A stretch of DNA of 64,000 nucleotides. Origin: Chryseobacterium camelliae. GTDB taxonomy: Bacteria > Bacteroidota > Bacteroidia > Flavobacteriales > Weeksellaceae. The stretch is taken from contig NZ_CP115859.1 in NCBI RefSeq assembly GCF_027920545.1, positions 3,373,156 through 3,437,155 of the forward strand, given 5' to 3'. Of the stretch, positions 17,138-26,256 are shown piece by piece (position 1 is the first letter of the stretch; every line of letters begins with the position of its first letter). The notes beneath the pieces were generated by a model. It searched no databases and was not told the origin of the DNA. It saw nothing but the letters and a program-made list of their open reading frames with translations. The position numbers were made by a program, and so were the translations under genes.

Positions 17138-19072
17138 ATGAGTCAGAAACAATATACAGCTAGTAGTATTCAGGCATTGGAAGGAATGGAGCACGTACGT
17201 ATGCGTCCTTCGATGTACATTGGTGATGTGGGAGTAAGAGGTCTCCATCATTTGGTTTATGAAGTAGTAGATAACTCTATTGACGAGGCGTTGGCAGGAT
17301 ACTGTGATACGATCTTCGTTGCTATTAAAGAAGGAAACGGAATCGAGGTCAGTGATAACGGTAGAGGTATTCCTGTTGACTTTCATGAAAAAGAACAAAA
17401 ATCTGCTCTTGAGGTTGTAATGACGAAAATCGGAGCCGGAGGTAAGTTCGATAAAGATTCTTATAAGGTTTCGGGTGGTCTTCACGGAGTTGGGGTGTCG
17501 TGTGTAAATGCACTTTCCAACGAAATGATTACTACTGTTTACAGAGACGGGAACATCTACCAGCAGATATATTCTAAAGGAAAAGCGCAAACCGGAGTTG
17601 AAGAAATAGGTCACAGCGAAAAGAGAGGAACCAAGCAGTTCTTCCAGCCGGATGATACTATTTTTTCAGAATTAGTATACAATTATGATACATTAGCAAG
17701 CCGTTTAAGAGAGCTTTCTTACCTTAATAAAGGAATTACCATTACGCTTACTGACGAAAGAGAAACATTGGAAGATGGTTCGTTCAGATCGGAAGTTTTC
17801 CATTCTGAAGGCGGTTTGAAAGAATTCGTTGCCTTCATCGACGGAAATCGTGAATCAATCATGGAACATGTAATTTTCATGGAAGGTGAAAGAGACGATA
17901 TCCCGGTTGAGGTGGCGATGCGTTATAATACCTCATTCAACGAAAATCTTCACTCTTACGTTAATAACATCAATACTCACGAAGGAGGTACTCACTTGGC
18001 AGGTTTCAGACGTGCTTTAACGAGAACTTTAAAGAAATATGCCGATGAATTAGGACTTCCGGCAAAAGAAAAAGTAGAGATTACAGGAGATGACTTCCGT
18101 GAAGGTCTTACGGCGGTAGTGTCTGTAAAAGTAATGGAGCCTCAGTTTGAAGGGCAAACCAAAACTAAATTAGGGAACTCCGAAGTTTCCGGTGCTGTTG
18201 ATAAAATAGTAGGGGAAATGTTGACAAATTTCTTGGAGGAAAACCCTAACGAAGCGAAAATTATTGTACAGAAAGTTGTTTTGGCTGCAAAAGCAAGACA
18301 GGCTGCAAAAAAAGCTCGTGAAATGGTTCAGAGAAAATCTCCGATGGGAGGTTCCGGACTTCCGGGTAAATTGTCTGACTGTTCATCTAAAAACCCTGAA
18401 GAATCAGAGATCTTCCTAGTGGAGGGTGATTCCGCAGGTGGAACGGCAAAACAGGGACGAGATAGATTCTTCCAGGCCATTCTTCCGTTAAGAGGTAAAA
18501 TTCTGAATGTGGAGAAATCAATGCTTCACAAAGTGTATGATAACGAAGAAATCAAGAATATTTATACAGCTTTAGGAGTTTCAGTAGGAACAGAGGAAGA
18601 CAGCAAAGCTCTGAATATGTCTAAATTAAGATACCATAAGATCGTTATCATGACCGATGCCGATATTGACGGTTCTCACATTTCTACTTTGATCTTGACA
18701 TTCTTCTTCAGATATATGAAAGAACTGATTGAGAACGGATATATTTATATCGCTCAACCACCTTTGTATTTATTGAAAAAAGGAAACAAAAAACAGTATG
18801 CTTATAACGAAAAAGAGCGTGAGGAATTTACTTTAGAAATGTCTCCGGATGGGAAAGGTGTTGAGGTTCAGCGTTACAAAGGTCTTGGAGAGATGAATCC
18901 TGAACAACTTTGGGAAACGACTCTTAATCCTGAACACAGAATCCTGAAACAAGTAACGATTGATAATGCAGTTGAGGCAGACAGTGTATTCTCTATGTTG
19001 ATGGGGGATGAGGTTCCACCAAGAAGAGAGTTTATTGAGAAGAATGCAAAATATGCTAAAATTGATGCATAA
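17138..19072 (+). CDS. gyrB: DNA gyrase subunit B
   Basis: The ATPase subunit of DNA gyrase. 644 residues from ATG at 17138 (MSQKQYTASSIQALEGMEHVRMRP); the frame is open to a TTG at 17108, which lies too close to the likely promoter (GATATTTG at 17092-17099). Seen: GHKL motifs DNSIDEALAGY, DNGRGIPV and GGLHGVGVS; the TOPRIM motifs LVEGDSAGGTAK and MTDADIDGSHI; and the C-terminal QRYKGLGEMNPEQLW. It lacks the ~170-residue insertion of E. coli GyrB, as usual outside proteobacteria. Confidence 0.97.
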   Translation: MSQKQYTASSIQALEGMEHVRMRPSMYIGDVGVRGLHHLVYEVVDNSIDEALAGYCDTIFVAIKEGNGIEVSDNGRGIPVDFHEKEQKSALEVVMTKIGAGGKFDKDSYKVSGGLHGVGVSCVNALSNEMITTVYRDGNIYQQIYSKGKAQTGVEEIGHSEKRGTKQFFQPDDTIFSELVYNYDTLASRLRELSYLNKGITITLTDERETLEDGSFRSEVFHSEGGLKEFVAFIDGNRESIMEHVIFMEGERDDIPVEVAMRYNTSFNENLHSYVNNINTHEGGTHLAGFRRALTRTLKKYADELGLPAKEKVEITGDDFREGLTAVVSVKVMEPQFEGQTKTKLGNSEVSGAVDKIVGEMLTNFLEENPNEAKIIVQKVVLAAKARQAAKKAREMVQRKSPMGGSGLPGKLSDCSSKNPEESEIFLVEGDSAGGTAKQGRDRFFQAILPLRGKILNVEKSMLHKVYDNEEIKNIYTALGVSVGTEEDSKALNMSKLRYHKIVIMTDADIDGSHISTLILTFFFRYMKELIENGYIYIAQPPLYLLKKGNKKQYAYNEKEREEFTLEMSPDGKGVEVQRYKGLGEMNPEQLWETTLNPEHRILKQVTIDNAVEADSVFSMLMGDEVPPRREFIEKNAKYAKIDA

Positions 19073-19097
19073 TTAAGATTCGTAACAGATAAAATGT

Positions 19098-19125
19098 AAA
19101 GACTTCAGAAATGAAGTCTTTTTTT
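19098..19125 (+). terminator. Rho-independent terminator after gyrB
   Basis: AAAGACTTCAGAAATGAAGTCTTT followed by TTTT. Confidence 0.92.
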
Positions 19126-19177
19126 GTAATCAATATATAGTAAACCAAGAGAAAAAATGCATTTTCAAAAATATTTT

Positions 19178-19206
19178 AAAAACCATTCATCTTTTGAATG
19201 GTTTTT
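19178..19206 (+). terminator. Terminator-like hairpin upstream of the DUF3298-type lipoprotein
   Basis: AAAAACCATTCATCTTTTGAATGGTTTTT: stem of 12-13 bp with a T-run on the 3' side, 26 bp upstream of the ATG at 19232. It may be a second gyrB terminator or an attenuator in the 5' leader of the lipoprotein gene; sequence alone cannot decide. Confidence 0.6.
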
Positions 19207-19231
19207 GCATGTAAAAAGGAAAATCAAAATT

Positions 19232-20056
19232 ATGAAAAACACAATTGCTGTTTTGGCGCTTTCCTCTATTTTTACATTTTCTGCATGTAAGAAATCCGAG
19301 AAGACAGATGTAACAACAAAATCTGAAACCTTACAAACTGAAAAATTCATTGTTGATTCAGTTAAAGTGAGCGATTCTATCCATCTTAACGATTCCCTGA
19401 AAATAAGATATTATTCTAAAATGTTGGTTTTCCCAACAATAAAGGATAAAAAATTGTTGGATAGTATTTATTTTGGAGAGAAGGATATTCAGGACTTTTC
19501 TAAAAACGGACTTCAGGCTCTTCTTGAACATAATAAAAATGAGTATTTCAATGCCGTTAAAAAAGATTCAAAAGACTGGCTTTCCGATATGAAATATGCT
19601 CAGGAATGGTATTCGGATCTGGGAATGAATTTGAAATCAAATATCAATGATTATATTCATATAGAATACGGTTGGGGTTCTTATGAAGGCGGTGCACATG
19701 ATAATTATGGTTTTTCGGAAAGAGTTTTTGATATAAAGAATAACAAAAAAGTAGACTTGAAAGATATTACTTCAATGTCTAAGGATCAACTGGAAGCTTT
19801 ATTGATGAAGAATATCAACAAAATAAATGGAGGAGCAACAGATGAAAATGGAGAAATTCATAATTCTGAAATGCTTTTGGTTGAAAAAATTCCGGTTACG
19901 GGAAACTTTTATTTTGATGATAAAAACCTTTATTTCCATTATAGTCCTTATGAGATAGCGGCTTTTGCAGCCGGAGATATTACAGTTCCTATTTCCTGGC
20001 AGGAACTGAATGGTACATTAACAAAACAGTTCAAAGACCGAATGAAAATTAAATAA
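19232..20056 (+). CDS. Lipoprotein with a DUF3298/RsiV-like domain
   Basis: About 274 residues from ATG at 19232 (MKNTIAVLALSSIFTFSAC, lipobox Cys19); the longer open frame from 19157 runs through a hairpin and is rejected. The mature region has KDWLSDMKYAQEWYSDLGMNLKSNI, then the block YGWGSYEGGAHDNYGFSERVFDIKNNKKVDLKDI and a final YFHYSPYEIAAFAAGDITVPISW. That GGAH...N.....FD...G..v.L.D. plus Y.iaPYa.G....iPy pattern is how DUF4163/DUF3298 proteins look. Role unknown; such proteins are envelope-located. Confidence 0.8.
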   Translation: MKNTIAVLALSSIFTFSACKKSEKTDVTTKSETLQTEKFIVDSVKVSDSIHLNDSLKIRYYSKMLVFPTIKDKKLLDSIYFGEKDIQDFSKNGLQALLEHNKNEYFNAVKKDSKDWLSDMKYAQEWYSDLGMNLKSNINDYIHIEYGWGSYEGGAHDNYGFSERVFDIKNNKKVDLKDITSMSKDQLEALLMKNINKINGGATDENGEIHNSEMLLVEKIPVTGNFYFDDKNLYFHYSPYEIAAFAAGDITVPISWQELNGTLTKQFKDRMKIK

Positions 20057-20061
20057 TTCTA

Positions 20062-20090
20062 AAATGCTTCTTTATCAGGAAGCATTTTTT
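20062..20090 (+). terminator. Rho-independent terminator, overlapping the next promoter
   Basis: AAATGCTTCTTTATCAGGAAGCATTT followed by a T-run. The T-run runs directly into the -7 element at 20091. Confidence 0.88.
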
Positions 20091-20098
20091 TATTTTTG
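20091..20098 (+). promoter_or_regulatory. -7 element of the lipid kinase gene
   Basis: TATTTTTG, a full match, only 5 nt before the ATG at 20104. The mRNA would have almost no 5' leader. Confidence 0.55.
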
Positions 20099-20103
20099 CT
20101 GCA

Positions 20104-20955
20104 ATGGAAAACGTGGCTTTTATTATCAATCCCTTTTCGGCAAAAAAAAACTATCAACCCTTCCTTGATGAGCTAAGAAAAAAGGTTGCTAGTCCCTTAT
20201 ATTATATTTCGGAATCTATCCAGGGAACGGATGATTTTATTCAGAAACACTTTAATGAAATAGAAATTTTCGTGGCAATAGGAGGGGATGGAACAATTTC
20301 AACGATTGCCCGTAATCTTATTGGGACTTCAAAGATTTTGGCTATTTTTCCGGCAGGATCAGGAAACGGTTTTTCTAATGAAACCAATTTTAAAAAGAAT
20401 CTGGATGAGCTTTTAGAAAAAATTAAAGCTAAAAAATCCAGGAAGATTGATACGTTTACAGTGAATAATAAACTGTCGATTAATGTTTCCGGAACCGGTT
20501 TTGACGGAAAGGTCGTAAAGGAATTTGAGAAAACAAGCCGGGGATTTAAAAATTATATCAAAGTTTCCCTTAAAACGTTTTTTAATTACAAACCGATAAA
20601 AGTTAAGTTTTTTAATGAACAATATCAGCAGTACAACGGAAAATACCTAATGCTGAATATTGCCAATACGCGACAGTTCGGTAATAATGCCTACATTGCT
20701 CCAAAAGCCAGTAAAAGTGACGGCTTGGTTGATATTGTTCTGGTAAAAAAATTTCCTTTAAGCTATTCTGCATTGTTTGCCTACAGAATGTTTACCAAGA
20801 AACTGAAGGACGACGATTATGTAACTTATCTTCCTGTTTCAGAAATTGAGTTTAAGGTAAATACAAAGAACTGGCACCTGGATGGTGAATTCAACAAAAT
20901 AAAGTCGCCTATTCATGTTAAGGTTCAGCCTTCAAGTCTGAATATTCTTGTGTAG
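20104..20955 (+). CDS. Diacylglycerol kinase-family lipid kinase (YegS/DagK type)
   Basis: 283 residues. Seen: NPFSAKKNYQPFLDEL at the N-terminus, the catalytic nucleotide-binding motif IFVAIGGDGTISTIARNLI (residues ~58-76), the PAGSGNGFSNE motif (residues ~83-93) and GTGFDGKVVKEFE, which define the DAGKc/NAD-kinase-like fold. It phosphorylates a lipid (diacylglycerol, sphingoid or other) with ATP at the inner membrane face. Flavobacteria contain sphingolipid-like lipids, so a sphingoid substrate is possible but is speculation. Confidence 0.9.
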   Translation: MENVAFIINPFSAKKNYQPFLDELRKKVASPLYYISESIQGTDDFIQKHFNEIEIFVAIGGDGTISTIARNLIGTSKILAIFPAGSGNGFSNETNFKKNLDELLEKIKAKKSRKIDTFTVNNKLSINVSGTGFDGKVVKEFEKTSRGFKNYIKVSLKTFFNYKPIKVKFFNEQYQQYNGKYLMLNIANTRQFGNNAYIAPKASKSDGLVDIVLVKKFPLSYSALFAYRMFTKKLKDDDYVTYLPVSEIEFKVNTKNWHLDGEFNKIKSPIHVKVQPSSLNILV

Positions 20956-21028
20956 ATTTGTGTTTAATTAGTCGCGTCAAAGCCGTAAATATCACCGGAA
21001 CCTTTAAAAATATTTTGTTTCTTTAAAA

Positions 21029-22309
21029 TCAAATTTCAAGCTTTTTCTCTATCTCATTTGGATGATCCAAACAATACTGCAGCTGATTTTTATCCAGTTG
21101 CTTTTCCCAGTTGGCAACAACTACGGTTGCTACAGAATTTCCTATAACGTTCGTTAAAGCACGACATTCACTCATAAACTTATCAATTCCCAGGATTAAG
21201 GTCATCCCGGCGATGGGAATTTCGGGAACTACGGCTAATGTGGCGGCCAACGTTACAAAACCAGCTCCTGTTACGCCTGCAGCTCCTTTAGAACTTAGCA
21301 TAGCCACTAAAAGCAACATCATTTGTTTTTCAATCGGAAGATGAATATTCAAAGCCTGGGCAATAAACAAAGAAGCTAAGGTCATATAAATATTGGTTCC
21401 GTCGAGATTGAAAGAATATCCGGTAGGAACTACCAATCCTACAATTGCTCTTGAACATCCCGCTTTTTCCAGTTTTTCCATAATTCCCGGAAGCGCAGAT
21501 TCAGAAGAGCTTGTTCCTAGTACTAAAAGGAGTTCTTCTTTTAAATAGTACATCAGTTTGAAAATGTTGAATCCATTGTACCAAGCCATTGTGCCTAGTA
21601 TCAATACAATAAAAAGAATGGAAGTAATATAAAATGTTCCGACTAAAAATATGAGGTTGAGTACAGAGTGAAGTCCGTATTTTCCGATAGTAAAAGCCAT
21701 TGCTCCGAAAGCCCCGATTGGGGCAAACTTCATAAGCATATGAACAATCTTGAAGATAGGCGTGGAAAGATCCTGTAAAAAATCTGTTACTTTCTTGCTT
21801 TTTTCTTTTGTGAGAACCAGGGCGATCCCCATTAGAATAGAAACCAGAAGTACTTGTAAAATATTTTCTCCAACCAGAGGACTGAACAATGTCTCAGGAA
21901 TGATATTCATGATAAACCCGGTCAACGTAGTTTCATGAGCTTTTTGTTGATATTGTGAAACATCACCAGAAAGTGTAGAAGGATTAATATTTAAACCGTG
22001 TCCCGGCTGCAGGATATTTCCTACAACGAGTCCAATAATTAATGCTAAAGTAGAAAAAGTAAAAAAGTAAATCATTGCTTTTACCGCAATTCTTCCCACT
22101 TTTTTAAGATCGGTCATATGAGCAATTCCTAAAGTAAGCGTGATAAAAATTACAGGGGCAATAATCATTTTTACTAATTTGATAAAGCCGTCACCGAGCG
22201 GTTTCATTTTTTCGCCCAGTTCAGGATAAAATTTCCCTAAAAGAATTCCTGCAATAATTGATATAATTACTTGAAAATAAAGTTGTTGTTGGATTTTTTT
22301 TGTTTTCAA
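21029..22309 (-). CDS. Dicarboxylate/amino acid:cation symporter (DAACS family)
   Basis: 426 residues with 8 transmembrane helices and two re-entrant loops. Seen: the serine-rich hairpin [47 protein letters not shown] and [14 protein letters not shown] [25 protein letters not shown], the substrate and cation site of GltP/DctA proteins. It imports glutamate, aspartate or C4-dicarboxylates with protons or sodium; which one cannot be told. It originally had a hairpin terminator or intergenic hairpin upstream that is now split by the island. Confidence 0.93.
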   Translation of the reverse strand: MKTKKIQQQLYFQVIISIIAGILLGKFYPELGEKMKPLGDGFIKLVKMIIAPVIFITLTLGIAHMTDLKKVGRIAVKAMIYFFTFSTLALIIGLVVGNILQPGHGLNINPSTLSGDVSQYQQKAHETTLTGFIMNIIPETLFSPLVGENILQVLLVSILMGIALVLTKEKSKKVTDFLQDLSTPIFKIVHMLMKFAPIGAFGAMAFTIGKYGLHSVLNLIFLVGTFYITSILFIVLILGTMAWYNGFNIFKLMYYLKEELLLVLGTSSSESALPGIMEKLEKAGCSRAIVGLVVPTGYSFNLDGTNIYMTLASLFIAQALNIHLPIEKQMMLLLVAMLSSKGAAGVTGAGFVTLAATLAVVPEIPIAGMTLILGIDKFMSECRALTNVIGNSVATVVVANWEKQLDKNQLQYCLDHPNEIEKKLEI

Positions 22310-22376
22310 AGAAATATTGTTTTTGATATGCGAAAATTAGTGAAATTTACTTTAAAATATGACGGATGTCATGATT

Positions 22377-22396
22377 GGTTTCGGCGGGGCTGAAAG
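22377..22396. repeat. Left half of a split hairpin plus CTGAAAG repeat
   Basis: GGTTTCGGCGGGGC (22377-22390) is the exact reverse complement of 32809-32822. The direct repeat CTGAAAG covers 22390-22396 and recurs at 32803-32809. Joining the two sites recreates a perfect 14-bp hairpin with loop TGAAA. Confidence 0.9.
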
Positions 22397-22632
22397 TATT
22401 GCCGTGATTGAAATCAAATGAAAGCTCTTGAAATGAGTCTTGTGTAATAACGGCTCTTTTCAGGAGGTTTCTATTTTTGGTATATGACTATTTACCTATG
22501 AAAATTTAAGATTCTTTCAACAGATTTCGGAAATGTTGGAACATTGTCGACACAAATTCCAACCCTTGATTTTTAGTTTTGCTCGTATATTATGAAAATA
22601 AATTTATTTAACCAAATTTTAACATGTGACAA
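22397..22632. other. Left end of the element, non-coding
   Basis: No convincing gene. It holds the motif TTTCGGAAATGTTGGAACA (22525-22543), which recurs near the right end of the element and may be a recombinase arm site. The rest is AT-rich. Confidence 0.5.
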
Positions 22633-22664
22633 TTTGGCAGTCTGTCAAAATTTTCGTATCTTTG
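22633..22664 (+). promoter_or_regulatory. Promoter of the truncated recombinase
   Basis: -33 TTTG (22633-22636), 20-bp spacer, -7 TATCTTTG (22657-22664): the best-matching Bacteroidetes promoter in the window. The ATG is 48 nt downstream at 22713. Confidence 0.75.
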
Positions 22665-22712
22665 CACTCCTTAAAAACACAAGTTCCCATAACTTTTTAA
22701 ATCAAATAATTT

Positions 22713-23171
22713 ATGTTAAAGACAAAATTTTTTGTCAGACACACGTCTGGCGAAGGCGTAACGCCTATTTATGTAAGAGTAACCAATGGTCGAGCGCTCG
22801 ATCGTAAAGCTCCAACCAAAGAAACCTGTATTGTTTCTCATTGGGATAGTGAAAACAGAATGATGAAAGAGAGATTTTTCGTTGAGCAAAAAGGTAAATT
22901 AGTTGAGAAAAGAGATGGAGTAACAAGAGCATTGGTAATACAAAATAAAGAAGTTAATGCGAGGCTTCAAGAATTAGAAAAGAAGATTGAAAAATCTTTT
23001 AAAGAATCGGAAGGAGTTGAGTTTAACTTGGAGTGGTTAAAAAATATTATTAATCCGCCTGTTGTTAAAGAAGATGCTATCCCTGATGATTTTGTTGCTT
23101 ACTGCGATATTTTCACCGAACAAAAGAAACATGATGTTAGCAAAGAATATTTAGGTAAAATTAATCGTATA
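22713..23171 (+). pseudogene. Tyrosine recombinase/integrase, N-terminal part only
   Basis: About 153 codons of a Bacteroidetes-type phage/transposon integrase. The N-terminal arm-binding domain (KTKFFVRHTSGEGVTPIYVRVTNG, residues 3-26; TKETCIVSHWDSENRMM) and the start of the SAM-like core-binding domain (PDDFVAYCDIFTEQKKHDVSKEYLGKINRI) are present. The catalytic domain with the Arg-His-Arg-Tyr residues is missing: IS21 copy 1 begins at 23172 and no continuation is found beyond it or beyond copy 2. Not functional as a recombinase. Confidence 0.85.
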
Positions 23172-23316
23172 TGTAGAATCCTTCAAAATTGACCATCTTA
23201 ATCCTGCGAAAGTGACCAGTTGATTCCTGAGCAAATTGACCAGGGTATTCCTGCTCAAATTGACCACCCAAAAAAGTCAGAAAACGTGTCTTGAATAACT
23301 TAGCCAAAAAATACCA

Positions 23317-24875
23317 ATGGCTAACAAAAGAATAGACATGTTGAACATCAAACAATTATTACGATTATACACCCAGGGAGTAAGTAAATTGCAGATAAGC
23401 AAACAACTGGGTATCTCACGCAATACTGCCAAAAAGTATATTAGCCTGTTCCATGAACACCAACTTACATATGATGAGTTGATAGAGTTGAGTGATGAAG
23501 ATTTAGATGATTTATTCGAGACTCCGCCAACCGATATAAGGGATAAGGACAGTATCAAAAAACAACTTGAATCGCTGTTTCCTTACATATCCAAAGAACT
23601 AAAACGTGTTGGGGTTACCCGTTATCTGCTATGGGAAGAATACATAGATAAATATCCTTCAGGCTACCAATATTCCCGTTTTTGTCATCATTACAGGGAA
23701 TGGTGTAAAAAGGTAAACCCTTCCATGCATATTGAACATAAGGCTGGGGATAAACTTTTTGTGGATTATACTGGGAAAAAGCTTCACATTATTGATAAAG
23801 AAACAGGAGAACAACAGGAAGTTGAAGTCTTCGTATCTATACTTGGCGCCAGTGGTATGACCTTCGTAGAAGCTACAAGGACCCAGGGGAAAGAAGATTT
23901 TCTTGGAAGCCTTACCAAAGCCCTGCATTATTATGGAGGAGTTCCCGCAGCTATTGTTACCGATAACCTGCGTACAGCCGTAAAAAAGAGCCATAAGTAC
24001 GAACCTGTCATCACTGATTCCCTCCTGGATTTTGCTTCGCACTATAGTACCACAATACTTCCCACGCGTACCTACCATCCTAAGGACAAGGCTTTGGTTG
24101 AGAATGCGGTACGTATTGTTTATACCCGCATTTTTGCTCCATTGCGTAAAGATCACTTCTTTAGCCTGGAAGCATTGAACAAAGCTATAGAAAACCTTCT
24201 GGAGGGATATAATGAAGCTCCCATGAAAAGAAAGAAGTATTCCAGGGCTGACGTTTTCCGTGAGGTTGAAAAACATGCATTATCCCCACTACCGGCTATG
24301 GTGTACCAGCTCAAGCATTCTGTACGTGCCACTGTTCATAAGACCAGCCATGTATATTTAAGCAAAGACAAACATTATTACAGTGTTCCGTTCAGCTATA
24401 TTGGTAAAAAAGTAAACATTATTTTTAGTAAAAACACAGTCGAAATTTACTATGATCAGCGCAGAATAGCATTCCATAACAGAGTCCTGGCCAAATATCA
24501 GTATACAACTGTTAAAGAGCATATGCCTTCATCTTATCAGTTTATGACGGAATGGAATCCCTCCGGTTTATCTCTTGGGGAAGGTCTGTCGGAGAATATT
24601 GTGAACAGTACATCATCAAAATCCTGGAAAAGAAACAGCATCCTGAGCAGTCCTATAAAACCTGCCTGGGAATCCTTTCATTATCAAAAAAGATTGGCAA
24701 CATAAGACTTGACAATGCCTGTAAAAGAGCATTGGGATATGAAAAATACAGCCTTGCCATGATTAAAAGCATCTTGGAAAGAGGACTGGATAATCTCACC
24801 GATGACGATGCATTTTTTGAAGAAAAGAAACTGCCTAAACACAAAAATATAAGGGGCGGAAAATACTATCAGTAA
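23317..24875 (+). pseudogene. istA: IstA transposase, frameshifted
   Basis: IS21-type DDE transposase with an N-terminal helix-turn-helix (GVSKLQISKQLGISRNTAKKY) and a retroviral-integrase-like core: Asp in KLFVDYTGK, Asp in AIVTDNLRTAV, Glu in KALVENAVRIVY. Loss of one C near 24563 shifts the frame after residue ~414. The original frame stops at 24705, and the true C-terminus resumes in another frame to 24875. Copy 2 keeps the intact 519-residue version, which shows this is a mutation and not a programmed shift. Confidence 0.92.
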
Positions 24876-24916
24876 TACCTACAATCATTAACAATTAAAT
24901 CATTAATACAAAACCT

Positions 24917-25660
24917 ATGAATCAGGCAACATTAGAAAAAATGAAACATTTAAAGCTCTACGGAATGCACAGAGCTTTTTCCACAACAATGGAAACAGGA
25001 AGTATCTCTTATACCAACGATGAACTTATTGCCTACTTGATTGAATCCGAGTATGACGACAGGGAAAGCAGAAAGGTTGAGCGGTTAATCACTTCTGCCA
25101 GATTCAGGTACAGGGCATTTATGGAAGAGATTACAGCATCTTCTTCCAGGAATATTGATAAGAATACCATTGGAAGGTTATCTTCCTGCGATTTTATCTC
25201 GCAGAAACAGAATATTCTTATTACAGGATCAACAGGAGTTGGTAAAAGTTTTATAGCAACTGCCATAGGCTACAAAGCCTGTACAATGGGATATAAAGTC
25301 ATGTACTTCAGCATCAACAAACTCTTCTCAAAGCTTAAAATGGCTAAGGCAGACGGATCTTATCTTAAAGAGATTGACCGTATAGAAAAGCAGGACCTTA
25401 TTATTCTTGATGATTTTGGATTGCAATCCCTGGATAATTTGAAAAGACAGGATTTTATGGAGATCATTGAAGACAGGCACGGAAAACGCTCCACTATTAT
25501 TGCTTCGCAACTTCCCGTAAGTGTATGGCATGAAGTAATTGCGGAACAAACAATAGCCGATGCAATCCTTGACAGAATGGTACATAACTCCCTGAGAATA
25601 GACCTTAAAGGGGAATCTATGAGAAGGAAAAAAGCTGATCAGAAAATCAGCTCAGAATAA
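24917..25660 (+). CDS. istB: IstB transposition helper ATPase (copy 1)
   Basis: 247-residue AAA+ ATPase that assembles on target DNA and recruits IstA. Seen: Walker A ITGSTGVGKSFIATA (residues ~104-118), Walker B LIILDDFGLQSL and the R-rich C-terminus. Intact and identical in sequence to the istB of copy 2. It lies 41 bp after istA. Confidence 0.95.
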   Translation: MNQATLEKMKHLKLYGMHRAFSTTMETGSISYTNDELIAYLIESEYDDRESRKVERLITSARFRYRAFMEEITASSSRNIDKNTIGRLSSCDFISQKQNILITGSTGVGKSFIATAIGYKACTMGYKVMYFSINKLFSKLKMAKADGSYLKEIDRIEKQDLIILDDFGLQSLDNLKRQDFMEIIEDRHGKRSTIIASQLPVSVWHEVIAEQTIADAILDRMVHNSLRIDLKGESMRRKKADQKISSE

Positions 25661-25843
25661 AGATTTATTTTATATTTTTAAACCATCTTTTAGACACCGT
25701 TTTTGACTTCATTCTTAGTGGTCAATTTAATCAGGAATTAGGTGGTCAATTTATCTGGAATATACACCTAAAGGACCTTACAATAATTATATAATAGTTT
25801 ACCGTAATGTTGTTGAAATTTCAAATGAAAGACAAATAGGAAA

Positions 25844-25863
25844 AGCCACCGATTTTGGTGGCT
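25844..25863 (-). terminator. Terminator of the RHS/immunity operon
   Basis: AGCCACC-AAAATC-GGTGGCT on the minus strand followed by TTTT, just after the stop of the lipoprotein gene at 25870. Confidence 0.8.
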
Positions 25864-25869
25864 CTATCA

Positions 25870-26253
25870 TTAATTATGAGTTTTTTCATTATACTCTTTT
25901 TCTGTAATGAGAGTATCTTTTAAAACTTTTATCCCATTTACATTTTCTTTATATTCATATATTATATTAGAAGATGGCTTATAGCATTTTAGATAGAGAG
26001 TATCTTTTCCTTTAGAATAAATATCAATCACAGAACCAAAATTTCCGTGAAAAACAATATCTTCTTTATTATTTTTTTCTAAAGCAACATAATTTGTAAT
26101 ATCTGATATTGTACTTATTTGAAAAAAAATTGCTTTAAAACTTCCGTTGTCAATAGTTTTAATAATAATTCTTTTTTCCTTTTCTTGCTCTGCAGTACTT
26201 TCTTTTTTACAGCTATATAAGCAAGTCAAAATTATCAAAAATAATATCCTCAT
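25870..26253 (-). CDS. Small lipoprotein, probable immunity protein for the RHS toxin
   Basis: 127 residues with a lipoprotein signal (MRILFLIILTCLYSC, Cys15). The mature part is charged and beta-rich and matches no family I know. It starts 3 nt after the RHS stop codon, on the same strand, as immunity genes of polymorphic toxins do. A periplasm-facing lipoprotein immunity factor would suit a toxin acting in the envelope or passing through the periplasm. Function is inferred only from position and size. An alternative is an RHS-associated accessory lipoprotein. Confidence 0.6.
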   Translation of the reverse strand: MRILFLIILTCLYSCKKESTAEQEKEKRIIIKTIDNGSFKAIFFQISTISDITNYVALEKNNKEDIVFHGNFGSVIDIYSKGKDTLYLKCYKPSSNIIYEYKENVNGIKVLKDTLITEKEYNEKTHN

Positions 26254-26256
26254 TTC

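Larger units (their letters stand above)
23172..25766 (+). mobile_element. IS21-family insertion sequence, copy 1 (defective istA)
   Basis: 2595 bp, bounded by comparing the two copies: starts TGTAGAATCC and ends GGAATATACA, giving imperfect terminal inverted repeats TGTA...TACA. The left end carries four spaced copies of a motif around TTGACCA (23185-23270) and the right end two inverted copies, the multiple internal repeats expected of IS21 elements. It is identical in layout to copy 2 but one base shorter: CCC becomes CC at 24563-24564, which breaks istA. The flanks (left ...CGTATA, right CCTAAAGG...) show no target duplication, so one side has been deleted or rearranged. Confidence 0.93.

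Noticed and set aside
19157..19231. N-terminal extension of the DUF3298-type lipoprotein
   Set aside because: The extension translates a terminator-like hairpin and would bury the lipoprotein signal peptide; ATG 19232 is the proper start.
25767..25906. Open plus-strand frame right after IS21 copy 1 (reads PKGPYNNYIIVYRNVVEISNERQ...)
   Set aside because: It might be the 3' remnant of a gene cut by the IS, but it runs through the operon terminator and into the antisense of the immunity gene. It matches neither an integrase C-terminus nor any family I know.
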